Assembly: GCF_024699275.1 (NCBI RefSeq)
Contig: NZ_JAILPX010000143.1
Coordinates: forward strand, 1 to 58,096
Length of the DNA: 58,096 bases
From: Selenomonas sp.
Lineage (GTDB): Bacteria; Bacillota_C; Negativicutes; Selenomonadales; Selenomonadaceae
Reading direction: 5' to 3'
Part shown: in pieces, positions 44,203 to 52,719 of the stretch
Layout: each line of letters opens with the position of its first letter
Position numbering within the stretch: position 1 is the first letter of the stretch
Notes under the pieces: generated by a model
Databases searched by the model: none
Seen by the model: only the letters and a program-made list of their open reading frames with translations
What the model was told of the DNA's origin: nothing
Made by a program: the position numbers and the translations under genes

Positions 44203-44216
44203 GGGGAGTAAGACGA

Positions 44217-45482
44217 ATGTTAACCAATGCCCCAAGAGGGACAAAGGATATATTGCCTGATACTGTCGGGCAGTGGACCTATGTGGAAGAAAAAATCCGT
44301 GACTTATGCGCACGTTATGGTTACAAGGAAATCCGTACGCCGATGTTCGAGCATACGGAACTCTTTCATCGTGGTATCGGTGAGGGGACGGACGTGGTGG
44401 ATAAGGAAATGTATACCTTTACCGACCGTGGTGATCGCAGCATTACCCTGCGTCCGGAAAATACGGCTTCGGCGGTGCGGGCCTATCTGCAGAATAAGCT
44501 CTATGGTGACAGCAGCCTGACTAAACTGTTTTACATCGGTTCCATGTTCCGCTATGACCGTCCTCAGGCTGGCCGCATGCGGGAATTCCATCAGTTTGGT
44601 GTAGAGGCGCTGGGTGAGTCCAATCCGGCAGTGGATGCGGAAATCATCATGCTGGCCATGGATTTGCTGAGTGGTTTAGGGTTAAAGGACCTAAAGTTGT
44701 CCTTGAACTCCGTGGGCTGCCCGAAATGCCGTCCGGTGTATCGCAAGGTGCTGCAGGATTATTTCCGGGATAAACTGGATGATCTCTGTGGGGATTGTCA
44801 GGACCGGTTTGAACGCAGTCCTTTGCGCATTCTGGATTGCAAGGCAGACGCGGATAAGCCCTATATGGCCGATGCACCGAAGATAACAGATTGTCTCTGC
44901 GAGGAATGTCAGGATCACTTCCATAAGGTGCAGCACTTCCTCACAGAAGCTGGCGTGGAATTTGAATTGGATGCCCGTTTGGTGCGCGGTCTGGATTATT
45001 ATACCAAGACTGCCTTTGAGATAAAATATCCGCCGCTTGGTGCCCAGAGTGCCGTGGCTGGTGGCGGCCGCTACGATGGACTCATTGAGGAAATCGGCGG
45101 CAATCCGACTCCGGCTGTGGGGTTTGCCACGGGTTTGGAGCGTGTCCTGCTGGCACTGGAAAAACAAAACCTGCTGCCGGAGATGGATACGAAAACGGAT
45201 GCCTTTGTGGTAGCCTTGGGTGAAGAGGCCCAGGGGGCAGCCTTTAAGCTCCTGACGAAATTGCGTCAGGCAGGGCTGAAAGCTGGCATGGATTATGCCG
45301 GCCGGAGCATGAAGGCCCAGATGAAGCAGGCAAATAAGGCCAATGCCCGTTTTGCGCTGATCATTGGTGAGGATGAAGTCAAGGAAGCTTGCGTACAGCT
45401 CAAGGACATGGAGAAGAGCGAACAGCAGAAAGTTTCTTTTGATAAAATTGTAGATAAGCTATGTGCTGAGGTGAAAGGTTAA
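44217..45482 (+). CDS. hisS: Histidine--tRNA ligase
   Basis: The 421-residue class II synthetase charges tRNA-His. It shows GTKDILP at the start, motif 2 in MFRYDRPQAGRMREFHQFGVE, the His-A motif LVRGLDYYTKTAFE and motif 3 GFATGLERVLLAL. A C-terminal anticodon-binding domain ends it. AGGGGGAG precedes ATG. It follows hemZ by 14 bases and overlaps aspS by one. I found no T-box leader, so it is probably expressed with the upstream genes. Confidence 0.96.
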   Translation: MLTNAPRGTKDILPDTVGQWTYVEEKIRDLCARYGYKEIRTPMFEHTELFHRGIGEGTDVVDKEMYTFTDRGDRSITLRPENTASAVRAYLQNKLYGDSSLTKLFYIGSMFRYDRPQAGRMREFHQFGVEALGESNPAVDAEIIMLAMDLLSGLGLKDLKLSLNSVGCPKCRPVYRKVLQDYFRDKLDDLCGDCQDRFERSPLRILDCKADADKPYMADAPKITDCLCEECQDHFHKVQHFLTEAGVEFELDARLVRGLDYYTKTAFEIKYPPLGAQSAVAGGGRYDGLIEEIGGNPTPAVGFATGLERVLLALEKQNLLPEMDTKTDAFVVALGEEAQGAAFKLLTKLRQAGLKAGMDYAGRSMKAQMKQANKANARFALIIGEDEVKEACVQLKDMEKSEQQKVSFDKIVDKLCAEVKG

Positions 45483-47293
45483 TGGAAACATTACAAGGCA
45501 TGAAGCGCGACCATCATTGTGGCGAGCTTCGCAAGGAAAACGTAGGCAATGACGTAGTGCTGTGCGGTTGGGTGGCACGTCGTCGCGACCATGGTGGTCT
45601 GATTTTCGTGGATATGCGTGACCGTTCCGGTTTCGTTCAGGTGGTATTCGATGAAGCTTCCATGACGGAAGGTACATTCCACAAGGCTGAATCTCTGCGT
45701 AACGAGTTCTGTATTGCTGTCCGTGGTACGGTGCGCGCCCGCAGCGAAGAAACGGTGAACAAAAATATCGAAACCGGTGAAATCGAAGTGGTCTGCACCG
45801 AGCTTCGCATCCTGAACAAGGCGAAGACGCCACCTTTCTATATTCAGGATGGTATTGATGTGGATGAGATGCTGCGTTTGAAGTATCGCTATCTTGATCT
45901 GCGCCGTCCGGAAATGCAGAAAAACATCATTCTGCGTCATCGTGTGACGAAGGTTATGCGGGATTATTTTGACCGCAATGGTTTCCTGGAAATCGAAACA
46001 CCGATGCTTTGCAAGAGCACGCCGGAAGGTGCGCGTGACTTCCTGGTGCCCAGCCGCGTAAATCCTGGTGAATTCTATGCACTGCCCCAGTCCCCGCAGA
46101 TTTTCAAGCAGATTCTGCAGGTGGCAGGTTTTGAAAAGTATTTCCAGATTGTCCGCTGCTTCCGTGATGAAGACCTTCGCGCTGACCGTCAGCCGGAGTT
46201 CACCCAGTTGGATATTGAGATGTCCTTTAAGAGCCAGGAAGAAATCCTGACCATTATGGAAGAAATGGTTAAGGAACTCTTCGATAAATCCATCGGTGCC
46301 AAGGTGGAAACGCCCTTTGAACGTATGGATTGGGATACGGCCATGGACAAATATGGATCCGATAAGCCGGATCTGCGCTTCGACATGCCCCTTATGGATA
46401 TCTCGGAATACGTTAAGGGTTCGGATTTCAAGGTGTTCAATGCCGTTATTGAAAATGGCGGTATGGTCAAGTGCATCAAGGTGGACGGCTATGCGGATAT
46501 CCCCCGCCGCCGCCTGGATGAACTGGTTAAGTTTGTGCAGGTATATGGCGCTAAAGGCCTTGCCTGGATTCAGTACAGCGAAGAGGGCATTAAGAGTCCC
46601 TTCAAGAAGTTCTATACCGATGAGACCTTTGCAAAGATTGCAGAAGCTACCGGTGCTAAGACCGGCGACCTGCTCCTCGTTGTGGCAGATAAGCGTCTCG
46701 TGGTTGACACGGCTCTGGGTCAGCTGCGTTTGGAGATGGGCAAGGAACGCGATCTTATCGATCCGGATAAGCTGCGTTTCCTCTGGGTTGTTGACTTCCC
46801 CATGTATGAATGGAGCGAAGACGAGAAGCGTTGGAAGGCTATGCATCATCCCTTCACGGCTCCGCGTGATGAAGACATTGAATTCCTGGCTACCGACCCG
46901 GGCCGCGTAAAGGCGAATGCTTACGATATGGTTCTCAATGGTGTTGAAATCGGCGGTGGCTCCCTGCGTATCTACAATGCTGACCTGCAGGAAAAGGTGT
47001 TTGAATCCCTTGGCCTTACCCAGGAAGAAGCCCATACGAAGTTTGGCTTCATGATGGATGCCTTCCAGTATGGTACTCCTCCTCATGGCGGCATTGCCTT
47101 TGGTCTTGACCGTCTGGTTATGCTGATGGCTAAGCGTGCTTCCATCCGTGACGTGATTGCCTTCCCGAAGACCCAGAGTGCTCGTGATATGATGTCCAAC
47201 GCTCCGTCTGAGGTTGATGATAAGCAGCTCCGTGAGCTGTCCATCCGTACGGCAGTAAAGAAAAAAGAAAATAAGCAGGAAGAGAATGCTTAA
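45482..47293 (+). CDS. aspS: Aspartate--tRNA ligase
   Basis: The 603-residue bacterial-type class II enzyme charges tRNA-Asp. The order is OB anticodon domain (VLCGWVARRRDHGGLIFVDM), motif 1-2 core (PQSPQIFKQ; RCFRDEDLRADRQPEFTQLD), the bacterial GAD insertion and motif 3 (GIAFGLDRLVMLM). Start ATG overlaps the hisS stop (TAATG). Whether it is discriminating or also makes Asp-tRNA-Asn (needing GatCAB) is not visible. A strong terminator follows. Codon choice is strongly biased towards common codons, as expected for a highly expressed gene. Confidence 0.97.
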   Translation: METLQGMKRDHHCGELRKENVGNDVVLCGWVARRRDHGGLIFVDMRDRSGFVQVVFDEASMTEGTFHKAESLRNEFCIAVRGTVRARSEETVNKNIETGEIEVVCTELRILNKAKTPPFYIQDGIDVDEMLRLKYRYLDLRRPEMQKNIILRHRVTKVMRDYFDRNGFLEIETPMLCKSTPEGARDFLVPSRVNPGEFYALPQSPQIFKQILQVAGFEKYFQIVRCFRDEDLRADRQPEFTQLDIEMSFKSQEEILTIMEEMVKELFDKSIGAKVETPFERMDWDTAMDKYGSDKPDLRFDMPLMDISEYVKGSDFKVFNAVIENGGMVKCIKVDGYADIPRRRLDELVKFVQVYGAKGLAWIQYSEEGIKSPFKKFYTDETFAKIAEATGAKTGDLLLVVADKRLVVDTALGQLRLEMGKERDLIDPDKLRFLWVVDFPMYEWSEDEKRWKAMHHPFTAPRDEDIEFLATDPGRVKANAYDMVLNGVEIGGGSLRIYNADLQEKVFESLGLTQEEAHTKFGFMMDAFQYGTPPHGGIAFGLDRLVMLMAKRASIRDVIAFPKTQSARDMMSNAPSEVDDKQLRELSIRTAVKKKENKQEENA

Positions 47294-47302
47294 TTCATGA
47301 GT

Positions 47303-47349
47303 AAATCCCCTGTTGACTGGTTAGTCTGACCGGTCAACAGGGGATTTTT
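47303..47349 (+). terminator. Intrinsic terminator after aspS
   Basis: AAATCCCCTGTTGACTGGT pairs with ACCGGTCAACAGGGGATTT (one G-U pair) around a short loop, followed by T's. Confidence 0.9.
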
Positions 47350-47428
47350 GTCTTAATATCGTCAGAGATTTGCCGATATACATATAGAGGAAAAAAGACC
47401 AAGGGGAATAATGAGGGAGGATGAATCT

Positions 47429-47842
47429 ATGGAAATCACCGCCTTGCAGAGTACAGGAGCCTGGATAGAGCCGGAAAAAAATACGGATAATAGCGGAGAT
47501 AGAAGCCTGCAGGCTAAAGGGCAGTTTAGTAAGATGCTGCGCCAGTTGGAAACTGGTGGCGGGATTACGGATACTGGGGAAGGCCAGGGGGATGAGGAAA
47601 CCACCACGGTAATTCAGGTGATGTCCGATGGTTCTGTGCTGATTACGGTGTATGCAGGAGATAAGCTGGTATCCCAAACAAAGACCCATGCCGCTAATGC
47701 GGAGGAAAATCCTACCATATTGAGTACGCAGGTGGAAAAAAGCGGTCCGTTAAAGGATGGAGAAGCGCAGGCCAATCTTTTGGAAACACAGGCAGCCGGC
47801 TTGTCCGCTGTGCAAATGCTGAATATGCTGATACAGAAGTAA
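47429..47842 (+). CDS. Small hypothetical protein, soluble, unknown function
   Basis: I do not recognise this 137-residue protein. It starts at ATG 47429, eight bases after GAGGGAGG; an in-frame start at 47411 lacks a site. It has no signal peptide or membrane helix. The middle is acidic and Thr-rich (EGQGDEETTTVIQV), followed by a beta-hairpin-like MSDGSVLITVYAGDKLVSQT, and the C-terminus is helical (GLSAVQMLNMLIQK). Composition and small size recall small structural or chaperone-like proteins, but nothing decides it. It stands alone between terminators. Confidence 0.7.
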   Translation: MEITALQSTGAWIEPEKNTDNSGDRSLQAKGQFSKMLRQLETGGGITDTGEGQGDEETTTVIQVMSDGSVLITVYAGDKLVSQTKTHAANAEENPTILSTQVEKSGPLKDGEAQANLLETQAAGLSAVQMLNMLIQK

Positions 47843-47858
47843 ATATGCTGCAGGTGAT

Positions 47859-47884
47859 AAAGAGAGCAGTTGACGCTCTCTTTT
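47859..47884 (+). terminator. Terminator with embedded promoter element
   Basis: A perfect 9-bp stem (AAAGAGAGC / GCTCTCTTT) with a seven-base loop is followed by T's. Its loop and right arm contain the -35 hexamer of the next promoter. Confidence 0.7.
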
Positions 47885-47898
47885 ATTTGTAGTACACT
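47870..47898 (+). promoter_or_regulatory. Promoter of the wecG-like gene
   Basis: TTGACG (47870-47875), a 17-base spacer and TACACT (47893-47898). The start point near 47905 excludes an upstream ATG at 47898 as a translation start and supports GTG 47940. Confidence 0.55.
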
Positions 47899-47939
47899 TG
47901 TCTAATGAGTGTTTTGATGCGTTTTGGGGAGGTAACGGC

Positions 47940-48674
47940 GTGGCCGAAAAGATTGATATACTGGGCGTGAAGGTGGATTCCGTCACCATGGCGCAGGCAG
48001 TTGCGCAGGTGGAAGGTTATATGGATGCGCGGAAGAATGTCCTGATTGCCACCGCTAATGCTGAGATGATTATGCGGGCAACCCATGACAGGGAGTTAAA
48101 GGATATCTTGAATGAAGCGGCGTTGGTGGTTCCGGATGGGGCAGGTACGGTATGGGCAGCCCATCATCTTGGACATGAGATGCCGGAGCGGGTAGCAGGC
48201 TATGATCTTGCGCAGGAGTTGATGCGCATTGCTCCCAGCAAAAAGCAGAAAGTGTTCTTCTTTGGCTCTGCGCCTGGCGTAGCAGAAAAGGCCAAGGCAA
48301 AAGCGGAAGCGCTGTATCCTGGCATTGAGATTGTTGGTATCCGGGATGGTTATTTCAAGCCAGAGGATGAGCCAGCCATCATCGAAGAAATCAAAGCAGC
48401 AAAACCGGATCTGCTGCTGGCAGCATTAGGGGTACCTAAGCAGGAAAAATGGCTGCATGCCCATCTGCAGGAACTGGGCGTTCCCGTTTCCATTGGCGTG
48501 GGTGGTACTCTGGACGTTATGGCAGGAGTGATGAAGCGGGCGCCCTATTGGATGCAGAAAGCTAAATTGGAATGGCTGTTCCGTGGGCTTTTGCAGCCAA
48601 AACGTGCAGGTCGTTTGCTGGCACTGCCGAAGTTCGTATTCAAGGTGCATGATTACAAATCGCGTCGTGCGTGA
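47940..48674 (+). CDS. WecG/TagA/CpsF-family glycosyltransferase
   Basis: The 244-residue GT26 enzyme adds N-acetylmannosamine-type sugars to lipid-linked GlcNAc in surface-polymer synthesis. Family marks are IATANAEMIMRATHD, VPDGAGTVWAAHHLG, FFFGSAPGVAEKA and LGVPKQEKWLHAH. GTG 47940 has GGGGAGG seven bases upstream. It has no membrane helix but usually associates with the inner membrane. The next genes make phosphatidylethanolamine, so the cluster is envelope-related. The acceptor lipid and donor are inferred from the family. Confidence 0.9.
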   Translation: MAEKIDILGVKVDSVTMAQAVAQVEGYMDARKNVLIATANAEMIMRATHDRELKDILNEAALVVPDGAGTVWAAHHLGHEMPERVAGYDLAQELMRIAPSKKQKVFFFGSAPGVAEKAKAKAEALYPGIEIVGIRDGYFKPEDEPAIIEEIKAAKPDLLLAALGVPKQEKWLHAHLQELGVPVSIGVGGTLDVMAGVMKRAPYWMQKAKLEWLFRGLLQPKRAGRLLALPKFVFKVHDYKSRRA

Positions 48675-48705
48675 TGATTTATCGATTTTATCAGGAGGTG
48701 GGAGC

Positions 48706-49338
48706 TTGACTCCTATTATTTCCGAGGGTTATCCCTTTATTGGTGCCTGTTTTTTTCTGGCGCTCTTAGTGGGCTTTTCCATCAGTCCCTATGCGGCGGT
48801 GATTCCCCTCGTACTGATGTTTTATTTTTGTTATTTCTTTCGTAATCCCAAACGGGAAATTACCCAGGATGAAGATGTGATTCTCTCGCCTGCGGATGGG
48901 ACGGTAACGGATATTGTGCCCATGGAGAGTGATGAGTTTGTCAAGGAGCCTTGTAATAAGGTAGTCATCTTTATGTCCGTATTCAATGTCCATGTGAACC
49001 GCAGTCCAATCCGCGGGAAAATCAAGCTGCAGAAGTATTTTTGCGGCCGCTTTCGTCCTGCTTATAAGGATACTGTGGGCTTTGAGAATGAACACCATGT
49101 GCTGGGTATAGAAAATGAACGCATCCGCATCAGTGTGAAACAGATTGCCGGCATTTTGGCCCGTCGCATTGTGTCCTTTGTGACCTTGGATGATGAAATG
49201 AAGCAAGGCGAGCTCTATGGGATGATAAAATTCGGTTCCTGCCTGGAAGTGGTTATGCCGAAAAATGTAGAAGTCACCGTAACCAAAGGGCAGAAGGTCA
49301 CCGGCGGCCAGACGATTTTGGGGAGGATAAAAGACTGA
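48706..49338 (+). CDS. psd: Phosphatidylserine decarboxylase proenzyme
   Basis: The 210-residue protein decarboxylates phosphatidylserine to phosphatidylethanolamine. It has two N-terminal membrane helices (about 8-35), the SPADGTV and NVHVNRSP motifs, and the self-cleavage site Gly-Ser in KFGSCLEV, where the Ser (about 178) becomes the pyruvoyl cofactor. This is the short form typical of Firmicutes. I chose TTG 48706, preceded by AGGAGGTGGGA; longer frames from 48583 lie in the upstream gene. It overlaps pssA by one base. Confidence 0.93.
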   Translation: MTPIISEGYPFIGACFFLALLVGFSISPYAAVIPLVLMFYFCYFFRNPKREITQDEDVILSPADGTVTDIVPMESDEFVKEPCNKVVIFMSVFNVHVNRSPIRGKIKLQKYFCGRFRPAYKDTVGFENEHHVLGIENERIRISVKQIAGILARRIVSFVTLDDEMKQGELYGMIKFGSCLEVVMPKNVEVTVTKGQKVTGGQTILGRIKD

Positions 49339-50048
49339 TGGATTACAGACGTTTTCTACCGAATTTATGCACATCAATGAATCTTGTGTTTGGGATGTGT
49401 TCGATACTTTCCACCTACCAGGGGGATTTGATTTGGGGGTCTCTGTTTATTCTGCTGGCCCTGGTGGCAGATGGTCTTGATGGCCGTACAGCCCGCTTCT
49501 TTGGCGTGTCCAGTGAGATGGGCAAGGAGATGGACTCTCTTTGTGACTTGGGGTCCTTTGGGATTGCACCGGCTTTTCTGGCCTGGGTATTTGTCCTGCA
49601 GAATCATGGCCTGCTAGGTTTGGCAGTGGTGATTCTTTTCGCTGTTTGTGGCATGTGGCGGTTGGCCCGCTTCAATGTCAATGCGGATGTGGTGCATGGC
49701 TATTTCATGGGCTTGGCTATTCCTGCGGGGGGCAATATCGTGGCGATGACCACACTGCTTTTTGTGGTGTTAGGCGTTGATCCCCTGGGCTTTGGCGTTG
49801 CCTATCCCGTCATCATGGCAATTGTTGGCTATCTGATGGTCAGCCATGTGCATTACCCGAATTTCAAAGGAGATGGGGCAGAACCCATCTATATGATTAC
49901 GAAAATTTTTGCGCTCGTGATGTTTGCCGCCATTCTTTGGTTTGGCAAAGATGCACTGCTTCCTGCCGTGGCAGTGGCTGTATTCTGTACCTATGGAGCG
50001 GCAGGTATTTTGAACACTGTAATTGCTTTGTTTGCAAAGGAAGGCTGA
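49338..50048 (+). CDS. pssA: CDP-diacylglycerol--serine O-phosphatidyltransferase
   Basis: The 236-residue membrane enzyme makes phosphatidylserine from CDP-diacylglycerol and serine, feeding the adjacent Psd. The CDP-alcohol phosphotransferase motif is clear: DGLDGRTARFFG (about 45-56) and the downstream EMDSLCDLGSFG, whose acidic residues bind metal. About six to eight hydrophobic helices span the rest. Its ATG overlaps the psd stop (TGATG), and its own stop lies 6 bases before the GT2 gene, so the three are probably cotranscribed. Confidence 0.95.
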   Translation: MDYRRFLPNLCTSMNLVFGMCSILSTYQGDLIWGSLFILLALVADGLDGRTARFFGVSSEMGKEMDSLCDLGSFGIAPAFLAWVFVLQNHGLLGLAVVILFAVCGMWRLARFNVNADVVHGYFMGLAIPAGGNIVAMTTLLFVVLGVDPLGFGVAYPVIMAIVGYLMVSHVHYPNFKGDGAEPIYMITKIFALVMFAAILWFGKDALLPAVAVAVFCTYGAAGILNTVIALFAKEG

Positions 50049-50054
50049 TGATTT

Positions 50055-51314
50055 TTGACACATCCATTTGACATCATCATGGTGCCGATGCAGATTTTGA
50101 TTTTTCTCTTTACCCTGTATTTCTTTATCATTGGTTTCTGCGGCATGTGGCGGCGGAAGGAAAACAAGGTCAAGACACCGAAAAAGACCTTTGCTCTGGT
50201 GGTGGCGGCCCATAATGAATCGGCTGTTATCGGTCAGCTGGTGGAAAACTTAGGTCAGCTCAATTATCCGAAGGATATGTATGATATCCATGTAGTGGCG
50301 GATAACTGCGAAGATAATACCGCTCAGGTAGCTGCTGCTGCCGGCGCTATTGTCCATGAACGCACCCATCCGACGAAAAAGAGCAAGGGTTATGCTCTGG
50401 ATTGGATGTTTGATCGGTTGTTTAAGATGGACAAGGAATATGACGCAGTCTGCGTTTTTGATGCGGACAATCTGGTCCATCCCCAGTTCCTAATGGAAAT
50501 GAACAACCGCCTTTGCAAAGGCGATAAGGTCATTCAGTGCTATATGGATGCTAAGAATCCATACGATACCTGGGTGGCCGGCACCTTTGCCATTGCCTTT
50601 TGGGTAATCTGCCATATCTCCCATCTGGCCAAGTCCAATATCGGTCTCTCGGCCTGCTTGGGCGGTACAGGCATGTGCTTTGATATGGAAATATTGAAGC
50701 GCCACGGCTGGCAGGCAACCTGCCTTACGGAAGATATGGAATTTACCATGAAGTGTATGGCCGAAGGCATCAAGACCAGCTGGGCACATGATGCCATCAT
50801 CTACGATGAAAAGCCATTGACCTTTAAGCAGTCCTGGAATCAGCGCCGCCGTTGGGCCCAAGGCCAGTTCGATGTGGGCAACCGCTTCATTCCCAAGATG
50901 CTGAAGGCGGGCTGGAAGCACAAGGATATCCGTATGTGGGATGAATGCATCTATCTGATGCAGCCGCACTTCCTGATGATTTCGACCATCTTCATCATCA
51001 TCAGCTACATTCAGTTGGCGTTCCCACCCTTCTATACCAACATTTATAACTTCATGCCCTCCCAGCTCATGACCGCCATTATGCTGGGGCAGTACATTCT
51101 GCCGATGATCATCCTGATTAAAATTCGGGCAAAATGGAAATCCTGGCTTTACATGCTGCTTTATCCTGTGTTCATTTACTCATGGATTCCCATCATCTTC
51201 CTGGGCTTCATTCATCGTAACGAACACGAGTGGAGCCATACAAAACATACAAGGGCTATGAGTATGAACGATATTGTGGGCAATGTAAAGAATACCAAGG
51301 ATATTGTGAAGTAA
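50055..51314 (+). CDS. Membrane glycosyltransferase, GT2 family
   Basis: The 419-residue protein has an N-terminal membrane helix (about 8-28), a GT-A catalytic domain and two to three C-terminal membrane helices (about 305-390). It shows the nucleotide-binding VVAAHNESAVIGQLVENL, the DxD-type FDADN (about 135-139), the TEDMEFT motif and QRRRW (about 262-266), the processive GT2 set. Such enzymes make or extend surface glycans or glycolipids from nucleotide sugars. It starts with TTG 50055, shortly after AAGGAAGG; ATG 50079 is an alternative. Placement after psd-pssA suggests a glycolipid or envelope role. Confidence 0.87.
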   Translation: MTHPFDIIMVPMQILIFLFTLYFFIIGFCGMWRRKENKVKTPKKTFALVVAAHNESAVIGQLVENLGQLNYPKDMYDIHVVADNCEDNTAQVAAAAGAIVHERTHPTKKSKGYALDWMFDRLFKMDKEYDAVCVFDADNLVHPQFLMEMNNRLCKGDKVIQCYMDAKNPYDTWVAGTFAIAFWVICHISHLAKSNIGLSACLGGTGMCFDMEILKRHGWQATCLTEDMEFTMKCMAEGIKTSWAHDAIIYDEKPLTFKQSWNQRRRWAQGQFDVGNRFIPKMLKAGWKHKDIRMWDECIYLMQPHFLMISTIFIIISYIQLAFPPFYTNIYNFMPSQLMTAIMLGQYILPMIILIKIRAKWKSWLYMLLYPVFIYSWIPIIFLGFIHRNEHEWSHTKHTRAMSMNDIVGNVKNTKDIVK

Positions 51315-51320
51315 AAAAAT

Positions 51321-51350
51321 AAGCCTTCTCCAAAAGGGAAGGTTTTTTCT
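51321..51350 (+). terminator. Terminator after the GT2 gene
   Basis: CCTTCTC pairs with GGGAAGG (one G-U), followed by T6. Modest stem, good T tract. Confidence 0.65.
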
Positions 51351-51374
51351 TTATGAAGGAAAGGAAATTGAACG

Positions 51375-51752
51375 ATGTACACGTTAAAAGTCGAGGGCGC
51401 CTTCGAGGCGGCCCATCATGTAAATGGTTATCCCGGCAAATGTGCCCGTCTGCATGGGCATAACTGGGTAGTGGAAGCAGTGGTCAAAGGCAAGGAATTG
51501 GATGAGCTGGGGATGTTGGTGGATTTCAAGGTGATTAAGCAGACCTTGAAGGAGACTTTGGAGCGCTTTGACCACCGTTATCTGAATGAGTTGGAACCCT
51601 TTAAGGAGGGTGTAAATCCTACGGCGGAAAATCTTTCCCGGATTATCTTCGAGGAGCTTTCCGGTCATGAAATATTCCAGCGGGACAGTCAGCTTGCCGC
51701 CATAACGGTTTTTGAATCGCCGAAGTCCAGCGTGACTTATACGAGGGATTAA
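51375..51752 (+). CDS. queD: 6-carboxytetrahydropterin synthase
   Basis: The 125-residue enzyme turns dihydroneopterin triphosphate into 6-carboxytetrahydropterin, the second step towards queuosine. It has the zinc and catalytic set of the PTPS family: FEAAHHVNGYPGKCARLHGH, with Cys near 24 and three His, and later the DHRYLNE and the NPTAENL motifs. Length is normal. AAGGAAA-like sequence precedes ATG. It lies 3 bases before queE. No preQ1 riboswitch fits in its short leader. Confidence 0.94.
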   Translation: MYTLKVEGAFEAAHHVNGYPGKCARLHGHNWVVEAVVKGKELDELGMLVDFKVIKQTLKETLERFDHRYLNELEPFKEGVNPTAENLSRIIFEELSGHEIFQRDSQLAAITVFESPKSSVTYTRD

Positions 51753-51755
51753 ACC

Positions 51756-52487
51756 ATGAAAGAAAATCTGATTGAAATTTTTTCCTCTATTCAAGGGGAA
51801 GGAAAATACGTGGGCTGCCGTCAGGTATTCGTTCGTCTTGAGGGCTGTAATCTGGACTGCAGTTACTGTGACACGGAGAATGCGCCAGGGAGTCATTCCC
51901 AGTGCGAAGTGGAAACCTATGCAGGCAGCCGGGAGTTTGCCAAGCTCCCCAATCCCCGTTCCGCCGAGCAGGTAGCCATGGAAGTCAATCGTCTCTGCAA
52001 GGAGGTGCCTCATCAGGCAGTGAGCTTTACGGGGGGAGAGCCGCTCCTGCATGCTGACTTTATCCGGGAAGTGGCTGAGAAAGTAGATGTGCCTGTCTTT
52101 TTGGAAACCAATGGCACGTTGTACAAACAGCTGGAAAGCATTATTGACATCACCGATATCATCAGCATGGATATCAAACTGCCCAGTATCGTGAGCCAGC
52201 CACAGTGGGAGGCGCATCGGAAGTTTATCGAGATTGCCAAGGCCAAGGACCTCTATATCAAATTGGTGGTGGCGGAGGAAACCACAGAAGAAGAATTCCG
52301 CAAGGCCATCGACCTGGTGGCTGAGACAGCGCCGGACAATCTCTTTATCATCCAGCCGGTGACCCCTTACGGCGGTTGTCAGGCCGCCAGCCCAGAAAAA
52401 ATCCTCATGTGCCAGAATTACGCGCTGACGAAGCTTAAGGATGTGCGGGTGATTCCGCAAACCCACAAGATGATTGGGCAAATTTAA
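51756..52487 (+). CDS. queE: 7-carboxy-7-deazaguanine synthase
   Basis: The 243-residue radical-SAM enzyme converts QueD's product to 7-carboxy-7-deazaguanine. The cluster motif CNLDCSYCDTE (Cys about 31, 35, 38) and the start EIFSSIQGEGKYVGCRQVFV are typical, with FTGGEPLLH next. Cysteine spacing is the CxxxCxxC form. QueC and QueF, the next steps, are not in the window. It follows queD by 3 bases, so the two are probably one transcript. Confidence 0.94.
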   Translation: MKENLIEIFSSIQGEGKYVGCRQVFVRLEGCNLDCSYCDTENAPGSHSQCEVETYAGSREFAKLPNPRSAEQVAMEVNRLCKEVPHQAVSFTGGEPLLHADFIREVAEKVDVPVFLETNGTLYKQLESIIDITDIISMDIKLPSIVSQPQWEAHRKFIEIAKAKDLYIKLVVAEETTEEEFRKAIDLVAETAPDNLFIIQPVTPYGGCQAASPEKILMCQNYALTKLKDVRVIPQTHKMIGQI

Positions 52488-52543
52488 CGGGAAAAGAAAA
52501 TCAAAACAGGCGCGGGCTTATTGCCTGTTCCGTTGATATAAGA

Positions 52544-52590
52544 CTCCTTAAGGCCGGTGGCGAATCTGTCTTAAGGAGCTTTTTCTTTTT
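52544..52590 (+). terminator. Intrinsic terminator after queE
   Basis: CTCCTTAAG pairs with CTTAAGGAG around a 17-base loop, followed by TTTTTCTTTTT. A second small hairpin (AACAGGC / GCCTGTT) precedes it at 52504-52529. Confidence 0.82.
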
Positions 52591-52635
52591 CCGTTTATTT
52601 TGAAGAATTCTTGGGGAATGACGGGGGTTGAATGC

Positions 52636-52664
52636 TTGCATTTTCATAAAAAAGACATTACAAT
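52636..52664 (+). promoter_or_regulatory. Promoter of the MetF-like gene
   Basis: TTGCAT (52636-52641), a 17-base spacer and TACAAT (52659-52664), with a start near 52671 and a 50-base leader. Confidence 0.6.
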
Positions 52665-52719
52665 AATATTTATGTAGCTTATTATGTTTACAAATGAACA
52701 AATAGTCTGGAGGCAGCCT

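Noticed and set aside
44203..44216. A T-box leader upstream of hisS-aspS.
   Set aside because: Only 14 bases separate hemZ from hisS, so no leader fits.
45491..47086. A 531-codon open frame antisense to aspS.
   Set aside because: It lies wholly inside aspS on the other strand, has no family motif, and mirrors the codon bias of the highly expressed sense gene.
51351..51374. A preQ1 riboswitch upstream of queD.
   Set aside because: The interval after the terminator is too short and shows no aptamer pattern.
51384..52481. A 365-codon open frame antisense to queD-queE.
   Set aside because: It spans two genuine, motif-rich genes and has no motif of its own.
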